A DNA stretch of 64,000 bases from Streptomyces lincolnensis (GCF_001685355.1 NZ_CP016438.1:2604001-2668000), one strand, 5' to 3'; numbered from the stretch's first letter, positions 24,510 through 32,946 are shown. Numbers and translations are program-made. The notes: generated by a model from the letters alone, not told the origin.

Positions 24510-24548
24510 CGCAGCGGATACCGCCGTCTTCCTCCGTCAGCTACCCGC

Positions 24549-25106
24549 TCACCGCCGGGGGTACCGCCACGCCACCACCACGACGAATCCGACGGCCGCG
24601 CCGATGACGAGGGCGGGGCGGGGGTGCCGGATCGCCGCCTGGACGACGGGTCGGGCGGGCCACGGGACTCCGTGCTCCGCCCGGCGCTCCAGCGTGTGGC
24701 CTGTCCGTGTCACCTTGTCCTGGGCGGTGTGACCGGTCCGCGAGGCCTTGTCCTGTACGACGTGCCCGGCGTGCGTGGCCCGCTCCTGCACCGCGTGCCC
24801 GGCGTGCGAGGCCTTGTCCTGCACGGTGTGCCCGGCGTGCGACGCCCGCTCCTGCATCAGGTGGCCGGCGTGCGCGGCGCTGCTGCGGAGCTGGACCGTC
24901 ATCGCGCCCGCCTTGTCCCGGAGGTCGGCCGCCCGGGCCCGTGCGCGTCCCTTGACATCCATCTTTTCCGCCAACTCCTCCACCGTGTCGCCGAGTTCAC
25001 TGCGGGTGCGTTCGATCTGCCGCCGCAGCTCGTCGGGCCCCTTGGCGCCGATCTCCTCCGCGGCCCCGCCACCCGGTTGCCGTCCCTGTGCCGCCTTGTC
25101 CGTCAT
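24549..25106 (-). CDS. DUF3618 protein with 11-residue amphipathic repeats
   Basis: A 185-residue protein. Residues 25-60 match the DUF3618 pattern (LRRQIERTRSELGDTVEELAEKMDVKGRAR). Residues 78-145 contain about six 11-residue units of the form xHAGHxVQ(D/E)(K/R)A, an amphipathic helix repeat similar in periodicity to LEA or apolipoprotein repeats. One membrane helix (ALVIGAAVGFVVVVAWRY) ends the protein. It overlaps the holin-like gene by 4 bp, so the two membrane proteins are probably made together, perhaps for envelope stress. Confidence 0.85.
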   Translation of the reverse strand: MTDKAAQGRQPGGGAAEEIGAKGPDELRRQIERTRSELGDTVEELAEKMDVKGRARARAADLRDKAGAMTVQLRSSAAHAGHLMQERASHAGHTVQDKASHAGHAVQERATHAGHVVQDKASRTGHTAQDKVTRTGHTLERRAEHGVPWPARPVVQAAIRHPRPALVIGAAVGFVVVVAWRYPRR

Positions 25107-25522
25107 CGGTGCGCCCTTTCCCTGATCTCCTCGACATCGGCCCTGACGCTCCCGAGGGCCTCCTCGGGTGTGGGCGGTGCGGCGCGCCGCAGCTGGGCGC
25201 GGCCGGTCGCCGCGAGCAGACCGGCGAGCGCGAACAGCACGGCCGTCACGATGAGCGCCGCGGCCCAGACGGGCAGCGCCAGCGAGAGTGCGGCGGCGGC
25301 CGTGGCCGCCAGGGCGAGGAAACCGGCGTAGGCGACGGCGCCCGCGGCGCCGATCAGTCCGCCGCCGCGTCCCGCCCGGCGTCCCTTCTCGGTCAGTTCT
25401 TCCTTGGCGAGGGCGACTTCCTGCCGTACGAGCCGGGAGAGCTGTTCGGTGGCCTGTCCGACGAGGTCGCCCACCGAGTGGTGTTCGTCGTGGGTCGGCC
25501 TGGGGGCCGTGGTACCGGTCAC
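25103..25522 (-). CDS. Phage holin family (actinobacterial holin-X like) membrane protein
   Basis: A 139-residue protein of the Phage_holin_3_6 type: a cytoplasmic N-terminus with the signature DLVGQATEQLSRLVRQEVALAKEELTEKGRR, two adjacent membrane helices (residues 60-80 and 85-110), and a charged C-terminus. Despite the name such genes are ordinary chromosomal genes in Streptomyces and there is no prophage here. Starts at GTG 25522. Coupled by ATGA to the DUF3618 gene. Confidence 0.85.
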   Translation of the reverse strand: MTGTTAPRPTHDEHHSVGDLVGQATEQLSRLVRQEVALAKEELTEKGRRAGRGGGLIGAAGAVAYAGFLALAATAAAALSLALPVWAAALIVTAVLFALAGLLAATGRAQLRRAAPPTPEEALGSVRADVEEIRERAHR

Positions 25523-25576
25523 GATGTTCCGCCTCCTCTCGGTTCCGGAACCCCCGGGTACCCTGGCCGGCCCCCG

Positions 25577-26263
25577 CTACCCCTGCGGCGGCCCGCCCGG
25601 GCCCTGCCCGCCGAGCCTGGCGAGCTGGGCCTGGAACCAGTCGAGCCGGGCCTGCAACAGGGCGGCCTCCGCGGTGAGTTCGGGCACGCCGAGCCCCTCG
25701 GGCGGATCAAGCCCGGCGATCTTGTTCCCGGCGCCGGCCACCACCCGCAGCCGCTCTCCGGCCAGCCGGGCGAAGTCGGCGAGCGAGAGGGACGTACGGC
25801 CGCGTACACAGCCGGCGCAGGAGGGGGTCAGCGCGCGCCACCCCGGTCTGCCCCAGCCGGCGTCGGCCAGCGCCGCCGCGACCGTGCCGCAGGCGCAGGG
25901 GCCGACGGTGGCGGTGCGGACACGCTGGCGGGCGTAGCGGAAGCCGCGCTCGAAGCGGATGTAGCGGCCGAGGACGGAGACCTCCAGCAGGGCGGCGCTG
26001 CGGTGCTCGGCCGTGCACAGGAGCGCCTCGGCCGTCGCAAGGTCGTGCACGCAGTGGAAGCCGCAGTCGCAGCGGCGGTGCGGTGCCGTGTGCCGCAGTC
26101 CGTAGACGCAGGACGCGTCGGCCAGGACTCCGTACGGCAGCGCGCCGCCCAGCGACACACCGGTGAACCCGGCCCTGGCGCCGTCGTGGGACAGCACCGG
26201 GTGGGCGATCTTGTATCCGGTCGGTGGCTCCGTCGGGCGTTCCTCGGGGAGCCGCAGTCTCAT
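25577..26263 (-). CDS. Cysteine-rich hypothetical protein
   Basis: A 228-residue protein I do not recognise. It has Cys/His clusters that could bind zinc: CDCGFHCVHD (residues 65-74), CACG and CAGC further on. No signal peptide or membrane helix. Gly/Ala-rich with a coiled-coil-like tail (LTAEAALLQARLDWFQAQLARL). Its ATG overlaps the stop codon of a 42-codon gene in ATGA fashion, so the two are translationally coupled. Confidence 0.7.
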   Translation of the reverse strand: MRLRLPEERPTEPPTGYKIAHPVLSHDGARAGFTGVSLGGALPYGVLADASCVYGLRHTAPHRRCDCGFHCVHDLATAEALLCTAEHRSAALLEVSVLGRYIRFERGFRYARQRVRTATVGPCACGTVAAALADAGWGRPGWRALTPSCAGCVRGRTSLSLADFARLAGERLRVVAGAGNKIAGLDPPEGLGVPELTAEAALLQARLDWFQAQLARLGGQGPGGPPQG

Positions 26264-26388
26264 CGGGCGGCCGGGACCTCTTCGGGCGCCTTCAGTTCCT
26301 TGATCTCGTCGGGGAGTTCGAGTTCTTCGTCGTGGGCCTGCGGCCGCTCCTCCGCGACTCCGGTGGCCAGTGCCTTCCCGAGCTTCAT
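26260..26388 (-). CDS. Small acidic protein, 42 residues
   Basis: An ATG at 26388 with a strong ribosome site (GGGAGG, 5 bp before) encodes MKLGKALATGVAEERPQAHD and a Glu-rich tail ending in PEEVPAAR. Its TGA overlaps the ATG of the Cys-rich protein gene. The composition is strongly coding-like (Glu/Asp/Lys-rich). An in-frame ATG at 26400 is possible but would place the ribosome site inside the gene. Function unknown; perhaps a partner of the Cys-rich protein. Confidence 0.65.
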   Translation of the reverse strand: MKLGKALATGVAEERPQAHDEELELPDEIKELKAPEEVPAAR

Positions 26389-26551
26389 GACGCCTCCCAT
26401 GACCAGGGGTCGTTGACCGTCCTCGCCATGGTGACCCATGGGGACCTCACTTGGACATAGGGCCTTGCCGCAGGATTTCGCAGCATCCCTTATCGATACA
26501 TCGTAGAAGAATTAAGTGGAGCTTCACTGTCGGCGGGCCGACACTGACCCT

Positions 26552-27463
26552 ATGACGACACCTCGCCCCTTCGGCCGCACCCTGTGCGCCATGATCACGC
26601 CCTTCACCGCGTCGGGCGCGCTCGACCTCGACGGCGCGCAGGCCCTCGCCGACCGGCTGGTGTCGGAGGGGTGCGACGGCCTCGTCCTGTCCGGCACGAC
26701 GGGCGAGTCACCCACCACGACGGACGCGGAGAAGGCCGCGCTGGTCACGGCCGTCCGGGACGCGGTGGGCGGCCGGGCGTCGATCGTGGCGGGCGTGGGC
26801 ACCTTCGACACCCTGCACACCGTCGAACTGGCCCTGGCGGCCGAGAAGGCGGGCGCGGACGGCCTGCTGGTGGTCAGCCCGTACTACAGCAGACCCCCGC
26901 AGGACGCCCTGGAAGCACACTTCAGGCAGATCGCCGACGCCTCCGGCCTCCCCCTGGTCCTCTACGACATCCCGGGCCGCACCGGCACCCGCATCGAGCC
27001 CGACACCCTGATCCGCCTCGCCGGCCACCCCCGGATCGTCGCGGTCAAGGACTGCTCCTACGACTTCCTGGGCGCCCAGAAGGTCCTGGACCGCACGGAG
27101 TTGGCGTACTACGCGGGCTGCGACGAACACAACCTCGCGCTGTACGCGGTGGGCGGCACGGGGTACATCAGCACCGTCGCCAACGTGGTGCCGGCCCAAC
27201 TCCGCGCCGTCCTGGACGCGTTCGACGCGGGCGACACAGCGCGGGCGGCCCGCCTCCAGCAGCGCGCCACCCCGCTCGTCGAGGCGATCATATCCGCGGG
27301 CCTGCCCGGCACGGTCACCACGAAGGCCCTGCTCACCGAACTCGGCCTGCCCGCGGGCCCGGTCCGCGCACCGCTGCGGCCCGCCGGCCGCGAGGCGGTC
27401 GACGGGCTGCTGGCGGCGTACTCGGCGCTGATGACCACTGACGGCCAGCTGACGGCCCTCTGA
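26552..27463 (+). CDS. dapA: Dihydrodipicolinate synthase-like aldolase (DapA family)
   Basis: A 303-residue class I aldolase of the DapA/NAL family. The substrate loop GTTGESPTTT, the catalytic Tyr (VLYDIPGRTGTRI) and the Schiff-base Lys (IVAVKDCSYD) are present, so condensation of pyruvate with aspartate semialdehyde is likely. Streptomyces usually carry several DapA paralogues and this one is not next to dapB, so it may be a secondary copy. ATG 26552 is chosen at MTTPRPFGR; an AT-rich stretch with TATCGATACATCGTA (26492-26506) upstream probably contains the promoter. Its stop codon abuts that of the convergent gene. Confidence 0.85.
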   Translation: MTTPRPFGRTLCAMITPFTASGALDLDGAQALADRLVSEGCDGLVLSGTTGESPTTTDAEKAALVTAVRDAVGGRASIVAGVGTFDTLHTVELALAAEKAGADGLLVVSPYYSRPPQDALEAHFRQIADASGLPLVLYDIPGRTGTRIEPDTLIRLAGHPRIVAVKDCSYDFLGAQKVLDRTELAYYAGCDEHNLALYAVGGTGYISTVANVVPAQLRAVLDAFDAGDTARAARLQQRATPLVEAIISAGLPGTVTTKALLTELGLPAGPVRAPLRPAGREAVDGLLAAYSALMTTDGQLTAL

Positions 27464-28690
27464 TCAGCGTTCGACGAACAGGGGCGACCACTCCAGGGTC
27501 TCGGGGTCGTCGTCCAACCTCCGGGTACCGCTGAGCGGGACCGGCTTCCCGCTGCCGATCGTGACCAGCACGAGCCGGTCGTGGTACCCCTCGTCCAGTC
27601 CGGTGACCCGCTCCCAGGCGATGAGCCGCTTGTCGTCGGCCCAGGCGAGCAGTCGGCCGCCGCGGACCGTGGCGATCTCCTTGCCGGTGCGGGCGTCACG
27701 GACCGAGGAGTACGACCTGCCCGGCGATCCGTCGACCTCCTTCGTCAGCCCGAGGGCCGCCAGCGTGCCGTTCGGGGACAGCCGGGCGGGGACGTCCCAG
27801 CGCAGGTGCTTCTCGGCCGCGGGCGCGGCGACCCGGTCGCCCGAGAGGTCGTAGAACCTCTCCATGCCGTCCTTGGGCCCGACGACCTGGGCGTACAGCA
27901 GCCGGTCGTCGCGGGTGAAGGCGAAGTCCGCCCGGCCGAGGACCTCCCGGCCGTGCGACACCGGCGACCAGGAGGATCCGCCGCCGGCCAGGTCGACCAG
28001 CAGGAACCCGGTCCGGCTCGACTCGTGCGGCGGCATCCACGCCACCTCGCCGGTGTCGGCGTTCGTGGCCCTCACCAGCACATCGGGATTCTTCGCGTAC
28101 GTCGTCGCGACCAGCCGGCCGCCGTCACCGGAGAACGCCAGCCCGGCGGCCCCCTGCGGCACCGGGATCCACCGCTCGACCTCCCCCGTCGCGAGGTCGA
28201 GCAGCCCGATCCGGTGGGCGGGCAGGTTCCGCTCCAGCACGGCAGCGGTCCGCATCCCCGGCGCCACGGCGACGTAGGACCACCGGGTGTCCTTCTCGTA
28301 CCTGCCGGTCCGCGGGTCGAGGAGCCAGTACGTCCGTACGGTGCTCCCCTGCTCCTTGGTCCGCAGCACGGGCCGGCCCGTGTAGTACGCGGCGAGCACC
28401 GACCGCCCGGCCGCGATCATGTCCCTCGGCGGCGACTGGTCCGGGTGGGCCCGGGTGCCGTCCCGGTCGACGATGCCGGCGGGACGTACGTCGTCCTTGC
28501 CGGAGTCCAGCAGTGGTACGGCCACCGCGACGGCGACCACGGCGGCGGTGGCCGCGGCGACGCTCGCGAACCTGCGGGCGCGACGGCGGCGGCGGACGGC
28601 CAGCACCCGGTCGGCGAAGCCCGCTGAGGCCGGGGCCTGGGCGGCGGCCTGCTCCCGCAGGGTCTCGCTGACGAGTTCCTCGACGTTCAT
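27464..28690 (-). CDS. Membrane-anchored beta-propeller protein, putative sigma partner
   Basis: A 408-residue protein. A cytoplasmic N-terminus (residues 1-40, MNVEELVSETLREQA, then a basic RRRRRARR cluster) is followed by one membrane helix (43-60) and an extracellular WD40/TolB-like propeller (GLLDLATGEVERWIPVP, LAFSGDGGRLVATTY, ARLSPNGTLAALGL). It overlaps the sigma factor gene by 4 bp. The arrangement suggests an anti-sigma or sensor role, although no zinc-binding anti-sigma HxxxCxxC motif is present. Confidence 0.78.
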   Translation of the reverse strand: MNVEELVSETLREQAAAQAPASAGFADRVLAVRRRRRARRFASVAAATAAVVAVAVAVPLLDSGKDDVRPAGIVDRDGTRAHPDQSPPRDMIAAGRSVLAAYYTGRPVLRTKEQGSTVRTYWLLDPRTGRYEKDTRWSYVAVAPGMRTAAVLERNLPAHRIGLLDLATGEVERWIPVPQGAAGLAFSGDGGRLVATTYAKNPDVLVRATNADTGEVAWMPPHESSRTGFLLVDLAGGGSSWSPVSHGREVLGRADFAFTRDDRLLYAQVVGPKDGMERFYDLSGDRVAAPAAEKHLRWDVPARLSPNGTLAALGLTKEVDGSPGRSYSSVRDARTGKEIATVRGGRLLAWADDKRLIAWERVTGLDEGYHDRLVLVTIGSGKPVPLSGTRRLDDDPETLEWSPLFVER

Positions 28691-29244
28691 GGACGCACCT
28701 CCACGGGCGAGAAGTCACGGGACGGCCGCGGCGAGGCGTCCGCGGCGCGCAGGGCGGCCAGTTCGGGCGCGAGGGAGCGCAGCCGGGCGAGGGAGCGGTG
28801 GGTGGTGGACCGCACGGTGCCGACCGAGCAGCCCAGCAGCCGGGCCACCTCGGACTCGGGCAGGTCCTCGAAGTAGCGCAGCACCAGCATCGTGCGCTGG
28901 CGGGCGGTGAGCCTGGAGAGCGCCTGGCGCATCACCACGCGCAGCTCGGCCGCGGACGCCGGGTCGGCACCGGCGCCCGCCTCCGGCGGCTCGGCGACGG
29001 TGACCTCCCGGCGCGGCCATTTCAGCCGCCAGCGGCCGACCTGCTGGCGGTAGAGGATCCGCCGGACGTAGGCCTCGGGCTCGTCGATCCGCTGCCACTT
29101 GCCGACCGCCCTGGCCAGCGCGTTCTGCAACAGGTCCTCGCCGGCGTGCCGGTCTCCCCCGCAGAGCAGCACGGCCGTCTTCAGCAGCGCCGACGATCTG
29201 TTCTCCACGAACTCCCGGAAACCGTCCAGCTCCGCGGCGTCCAT
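28687..29244 (-). CDS. SigE-family ECF RNA polymerase sigma factor
   Basis: A 185-residue ECF sigma factor of the Streptomyces SigE-type subfamily. Region 2 spans residues 8-75 (FREFVENRSSALLKTAVLLCGGDRHAGEDLLQNALARAVGKW, then AYVRRILYRQQ). Region 4 spans 105-165 (LSRLTARQRTMLVLRYFEDLPESEVARLLGCSVGTVRSTTHRSLARL). ATG 29244 is chosen at MDAAELDGF with an AGAAGG ribosome site; the frame runs further upstream without homology. Coupled to a membrane propeller protein that probably controls it. Confidence 0.88.
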   Translation of the reverse strand: MDAAELDGFREFVENRSSALLKTAVLLCGGDRHAGEDLLQNALARAVGKWQRIDEPEAYVRRILYRQQVGRWRLKWPRREVTVAEPPEAGAGADPASAAELRVVMRQALSRLTARQRTMLVLRYFEDLPESEVARLLGCSVGTVRSTTHRSLARLRSLAPELAALRAADASPRPSRDFSPVEVRP

Positions 29245-29372
29245 CGTCACCTTCTCTTTCCCGGCGGCCTCTGTGCCCCGCCCCTGTGCCCCTTGTGACG
29301 CGTGCGGCCCCCCGCCGCTATGCCGGCCGGCCCGGGAAAGTTTCCGACGGGCCTGAGGGAAGGCGCGGAAAA

Positions 29373-29414
29373 GGCCGGGGCCCGTACCGCGCACATGCGG
29401 TACGGGCCCCGGCC
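29373..29414 (-). terminator. Terminator of the small secreted protein gene
   Basis: A perfect 18-bp stem (29373-29390 with 29397-29414) and a 6-nt loop lie 15 bp beyond the stop codon of the 74-residue secreted protein gene. Confidence 0.85.
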
Positions 29415-29428
29415 CACGACGGGATCGA

Positions 29429-29653
29429 TCAGCTCCAGGAGTATCCGTCACCGAACAGCAGCACGTGTTCCAGCACGTCCTCCAACGGATCGTCCACCTG
29501 ACCGATGTTGACCAGCCCGACCCGCGGGCCGTTGTGCGCGTGACTGTTGGTCTCGTCGGCGTACGCGGTCCCGGCCGGCAGCCAGCACACGGCCGTCAGC
29601 GCCAGCGTCCCGCCCAGCCAACGCGCCACGGTCCTCGCCCGCTCGTTCCTCAT
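29429..29653 (-). CDS. Small secreted protein, 74 residues
   Basis: A signal peptide (RTVARWLGGTLALTAVCWLPAGTAYA-DE) is followed by a mature part of about 42 residues with GPRVGLVNIGQVDDPLEDVLEHVLLFGDGYS. This motif recurs in small secreted Streptomyces proteins of unknown role. No cysteines in the mature part, so not a chaplin with disulfides. ATG 29653 has GAGGGG upstream. Confidence 0.72.
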   Translation of the reverse strand: MRNERARTVARWLGGTLALTAVCWLPAGTAYADETNSHAHNGPRVGLVNIGQVDDPLEDVLEHVLLFGDGYSWS

Positions 29654-29767
29654 CGCCCGGCCCCTCGTTCGTCGTTTCGGCGTCTGATCGGACTCTGCGT
29701 CCACCCGTTCATCTGCCGAAAGGACCAGAAGGTCACGCCGAGCAACCCGTACGTGATCCTTTGGGCC

Positions 29768-30757
29768 TCAGTTGTGGCTGTGCAGGATCTCGTTCAGGCC
29801 GCCCCACTCGGCGTTGTTCGGGACGGCCTGGACCGTGCCGGTGACCGAGTTGCGGCGGAAGAGGATGCTGTCGGCGCCGGAGAGCTCGCGGGCCTTGACG
29901 ATCTGGCCGTCGGGCAGGGTGACCTTGGTGCCGGAGGTGAGGTAGAGGCCCGCCTCGACCACGCAGTCGTTGCCGAGGGCGATGCCGACGCCGGCCTCGG
30001 CGCCGATCAGGGACCGCTCGCCGATGGAGACGCGCTCCGTGCCGCCGCCGGAGAGGGTGCCCATGGTGGAGGCGCCGCCGCCGATGTCCGAGCCGTCGCC
30101 GACGACGACGCCCTGGGAGATACGGCCCTCGACCATGGAGGTGCCCAGCGTGCCGGCGTTGAAGTTGACGAAGCCCTCGTGCATGACGGTGGTGCCGGCC
30201 GCGAGGTGGGCGCCGAGGCGGACGCGGTCGGCGTCGGCGATGCGGACGCCGGCCGGGGCGACGTAGTCCGTCATCCGCGGGAACTTGTCGACACCGAAGA
30301 CGCTGACGTGCAGGCCGCGGGCGCGGGCGGCGAGCCGGACGGTCTCCAGGGTGTCCACGGCGACCGGGCCGAGGGAGGTCCAGGCGACGTTGGCGAGGTG
30401 GCCGAAGATGCCGTCGAGGTTCTGCCCGTTCGGCTTGACCAGGCGGTGCGAGAGCAGGTGCAGGCGCAGCCAGACGTCGTGGGAGTCCAGCGGCTTGTCG
30501 TCGAGGGAGGAGATGACCGTACGGACCGCGACGATCTCGACACCGCGCACCTCGTCCGTGCGCAGGGCGGCCACGCCGTGCTCGCCGAGCAGTTCACGGG
30601 TGCGTTCGGCGTCCAGGCGCTCGCTGCCGGCCGGCCCGGGATCGGCGGTGAGCTCCGGCGCGGGGAACCAGGTGTCGAGAACGGTGCCGTCGGCGGCGAC
30701 GGTGGCGAGGCCGGCGGCAACAGCGCCGGTGGTACGAGGAGCAGTCGTGTCGGTCAT
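29768..30757 (-). CDS. dapD: Tetrahydrodipicolinate N-succinyltransferase
   Basis: A 329-residue enzyme of lysine and diaminopimelate synthesis that succinylates tetrahydrodipicolinate with succinyl-CoA. It is the actinobacterial type: a 100-residue N-terminal domain, then left-handed beta-helix hexapeptide repeats ([44 protein letters not shown]) and a C-terminal tail ([18 protein letters not shown]). It stands alone here; the DapA-like gene is 2.3 kb away. The 168 bp upstream show no clear element. Confidence 0.93.
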   Translation of the reverse strand: MTDTTAPRTTGAVAAGLATVAADGTVLDTWFPAPELTADPGPAGSERLDAERTRELLGEHGVAALRTDEVRGVEIVAVRTVISSLDDKPLDSHDVWLRLHLLSHRLVKPNGQNLDGIFGHLANVAWTSLGPVAVDTLETVRLAARARGLHVSVFGVDKFPRMTDYVAPAGVRIADADRVRLGAHLAAGTTVMHEGFVNFNAGTLGTSMVEGRISQGVVVGDGSDIGGGASTMGTLSGGGTERVSIGERSLIGAEAGVGIALGNDCVVEAGLYLTSGTKVTLPDGQIVKARELSGADSILFRRNSVTGTVQAVPNNAEWGGLNEILHSHN

Positions 30758-30926
30758 GAGGGCAACCTAACCGCCGGGAGGCCGCCTAGGCCAACCAGCG
30801 CGGAGGGCGTCTCAGGTGCCGGGCGCGGCCGGTGCCCGCACCCCGGAACGGTGCCTTCCGCGGTGCGGTCGGCCGTGAGGCCGTGGAGCCCCGCCTCGCC
30901 CTGTCGTCCGGCGGCCCGCGAACGGT

Positions 30927-31472
30927 TCACGGACCCGTGGGGATCACTCGGCGCAGTGCTTCCCGCGCGTACTCCTCGTCGTACGACGTACCGGTCAGCA
31001 GCACCTGGAGGCAGATGCCGTCCAGCAGCGCGATCAGCGCCCGTACGGTGACCGGGTCGGTGCGGGGCGCGAGCCGCTCGGCGAGGTCGTCGGCCCATTC
31101 GGCGGCGACCGGGCGCAGGGCGGGGCGGCGCAGGGCGGCGAGGTAGAGCTCGTACTCCAGCTCGACGCCGGCGCGCTCGCCGGACAGCCACTCGCCCAGC
31201 AGGGCGGCGAGTTCGGCGGCCAGGTCGGTGTCCGGGTCGCTCAGGCCGCCACGGTCGGCGGCGGCCTTGGCGAAGCACTCGTTGCTCTGCCGCAGCGCCG
31301 CGACGATCAGCTCGTCGAGTGTGGCGAAGTGGTACGTCGTGGAGCCGAGCGGCACGTCGGCCTCGGCGGCGACGGTGCGGTGGGTCAGGCCGGCGAGGCC
31401 CTTGTCCCGCACGACCCGGATCGCCGCGTCGATGATCCGCTGCCGTCGCTCGGGGTCGTGGCGCCGGGCCAT
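30927..31472 (-). CDS. TetR family regulator of the adjacent SMR exporter
   Basis: A 181-residue regulator. The TetR HTH is at residues 10-55 (RIIDAAIRVVRDKGLAGLTHRTVAAEADVPLGSTTYHF). The C-terminal domain is helical and ends in EEYAREALRRVIP. Its ATG overlaps the stop codon of the SMR gene (TGATG), so the two are translated together and probably share one promoter with a palindromic operator. This makes it the likely drug-sensing repressor of the exporter. Confidence 0.88.
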   Translation of the reverse strand: MARRHDPERRQRIIDAAIRVVRDKGLAGLTHRTVAAEADVPLGSTTYHFATLDELIVAALRQSNECFAKAAADRGGLSDPDTDLAAELAALLGEWLSGERAGVELEYELYLAALRRPALRPVAAEWADDLAERLAPRTDPVTVRALIALLDGICLQVLLTGTSYDEEYAREALRRVIPTGP

Positions 31473-31792
31473 CAGTGCGCCCCGCCCAGGTTCAGCACGA
31501 CCACCCCGACGATGATCAGCGCGATTCCGGCGGCCTTGGCGGCGGTCACCCCCTCCCCCAGGAACACGATGCCGATGGTGACGATGGCCGCGGTGCCGAT
31601 GCCGGCCCAGATCGCGTACGCGGTGCCGACGTTGACGGTCTTCAGCGTCTGGGCGAGCAGCGCGAAGGACACGAGGTAACCGGCGACGGTCAGCAGCGAG
31701 GGCAGCAGCCTGCTGAAACCGTCGGTGTACTTCATCGCCGTCGTGGCGGCGACCTCGGCGGCGATGGCGCCGGCGAGCAACAGATATCCCAT
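31472..31792 (-). CDS. Small multidrug resistance (SMR) family transporter
   Basis: A 106-residue four-helix membrane protein of the EmrE/QacE type, which exchanges cationic compounds for protons as a dimer. The essential membrane Glu is E13 (AGAIAAEVAATTAMKYTDGFSRL), and the signature YAIWAGIGTAAIVTIGIVFLGE is complete. ATG 31792 lies directly against a 14-bp palindrome, so its mRNA may be leaderless. First gene of a two-gene operon with the TetR regulator. Confidence 0.9.
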   Translation of the reverse strand: MGYLLLAGAIAAEVAATTAMKYTDGFSRLLPSLLTVAGYLVSFALLAQTLKTVNVGTAYAIWAGIGTAAIVTIGIVFLGEGVTAAKAAGIALIIVGVVVLNLGGAH

Positions 31793-31793
31793 G

Positions 31794-31807
31794 TGTACGA
31801 GCGTACA
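31794..31807. promoter_or_regulatory. Operator palindrome at the SMR gene start
   Basis: TGTACGAGCGTACA is a 14-bp inverted repeat (TGTACG-N2-CGTACA) that ends 1 bp before the SMR start codon. It is the probable binding site of the TetR protein. Confidence 0.65.
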
Positions 31808-32019
31808 TAACGGCGCTCTCCCGGGCGAGACGCGGCGGGTGACCGAAAGGGCGGGGATGACGAGGGGGCACCAGGTCGGCCAAGATCCGGGATCGCTCGT
31901 TTCAAACGCCTGCCGCCAACTCCCTGGCTCCACTAGTGTTTCACTGTTCACCTACTTCCCCATCACTCCCCATCACAGCCGCAACCGCGACTCGCCGGGC
32001 GCCGCTGGAGGAATCGCGC

Positions 32020-32856
32020 ATGCCAATACGCCCGTCCCGCACCCCTCAGAACCAGCCATGGGAGAACGGCTGGTCACCGGAGAGTTCCCGGGTGCCGGGC
32101 ACGCGACGGCTGTGGCTGGCCGGAGCGATGGCGATAGCCACCGTCGCCGCGTGCGTGACGGCCATCGTCGTGACGGACCAGCACGACGGCGACAACGACG
32201 AGTCGGCCGCCCCGAACCCGACGACCTCCGCGTCACCGACCGGCCCCGGCCTCATCTCCTACGCCAGCGACTCCCCGACCCCGACCGCCTCACCGACCCC
32301 GAAGCGCGCCAAGCCGTCCGCCAGGCCCAGCACCGGCACCCCCACCGCCCCGCACGGCTCGGCCTCCGCGCCGACCCCCACCGCACCGGCGAAGTCCCCC
32401 ACCGCCAAGCCCGGTTCACCCCCCGCCAAGCCGTCGACGACCTGGCGCTCGGTCCGCTCGGTCAACTACCCCGACCGCTACTGGCACATCGGCGGCGGCC
32501 TGGTGAAGCTCGACCGCGTCGGCGGCTCGGAGTCCCGCGAGGACTCCACCTTCAAACTGGTCAAGGGCCTCGCCGACAGCTCCTGTTACTCCTTCGCCAC
32601 CTCCGACGGCACCTACCTGCGCCACCGCAGCTTCGTCCTCCGCTCGGAACGCGACGACGGCTCCTCCCTCTTCGACCAGGACGCCACGTTCTGCCCCCGC
32701 GGCTCCTACTACTCCGGCGCGATCATGCTGGAGTCGGTCAACTACCCGGGCCGCTTCCTGCGCCACAAGGACTTCACACTCCGCCTGGAGTCGTACCAGC
32801 ACAGCGGCCAGTACCAGGCGGACGCGGCGTTCCGGGTGGTGGCGGGGCTGGCCTGA
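32020..32856 (+). CDS. AbfB carbohydrate-binding domain protein, membrane anchored
   Basis: A 278-residue protein. A short cytoplasmic N-terminus and one membrane helix (LWLAGAMAIATVAACVTAIVV, residues 30-50) are followed by a Thr/Ser/Pro/Lys-rich extracellular linker (55-140). A C-terminal AbfB beta-trefoil (SVNYPDRYWHIGGGLVKLD, SFATSDGTYLRHRSFVLR, SVNYPGRFLRHKDFTLRLE) follows. In arabinofuranosidases this fold binds arabinose side chains. There is no catalytic domain, so it may be a surface lectin. ATG 32020 has GGAGGA upstream. Confidence 0.85.
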   Translation: MPIRPSRTPQNQPWENGWSPESSRVPGTRRLWLAGAMAIATVAACVTAIVVTDQHDGDNDESAAPNPTTSASPTGPGLISYASDSPTPTASPTPKRAKPSARPSTGTPTAPHGSASAPTPTAPAKSPTAKPGSPPAKPSTTWRSVRSVNYPDRYWHIGGGLVKLDRVGGSESREDSTFKLVKGLADSSCYSFATSDGTYLRHRSFVLRSERDDGSSLFDQDATFCPRGSYYSGAIMLESVNYPGRFLRHKDFTLRLESYQHSGQYQADAAFRVVAGLA

Positions 32857-32896
32857 GCAGGGGTCGGCCCGAGGGCCACGAACCCCGGGCACACGA

Positions 32897-32928
32897 AAGC
32901 GGCGGCGCCCCTCGGGGCACCGCCGCTT
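32897..32928. terminator. Bidirectional terminator between abfB-type gene and SUF operon
   Basis: A stem AAGCGGCGG/CCGCCGCTT (32897-32905 with 32920-32928) with inner GCCCC/GGGGC pairs lies between two convergent stop codons. Confidence 0.75.
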
Positions 32929-32946
32929 CGACGTACGTACGGGATC

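Noticed and set aside
25103..25522. Prophage remnant because of a holin-family gene
   Set aside because: This holin-like family is an ordinary chromosomal gene in Streptomyces and no other phage gene is nearby.
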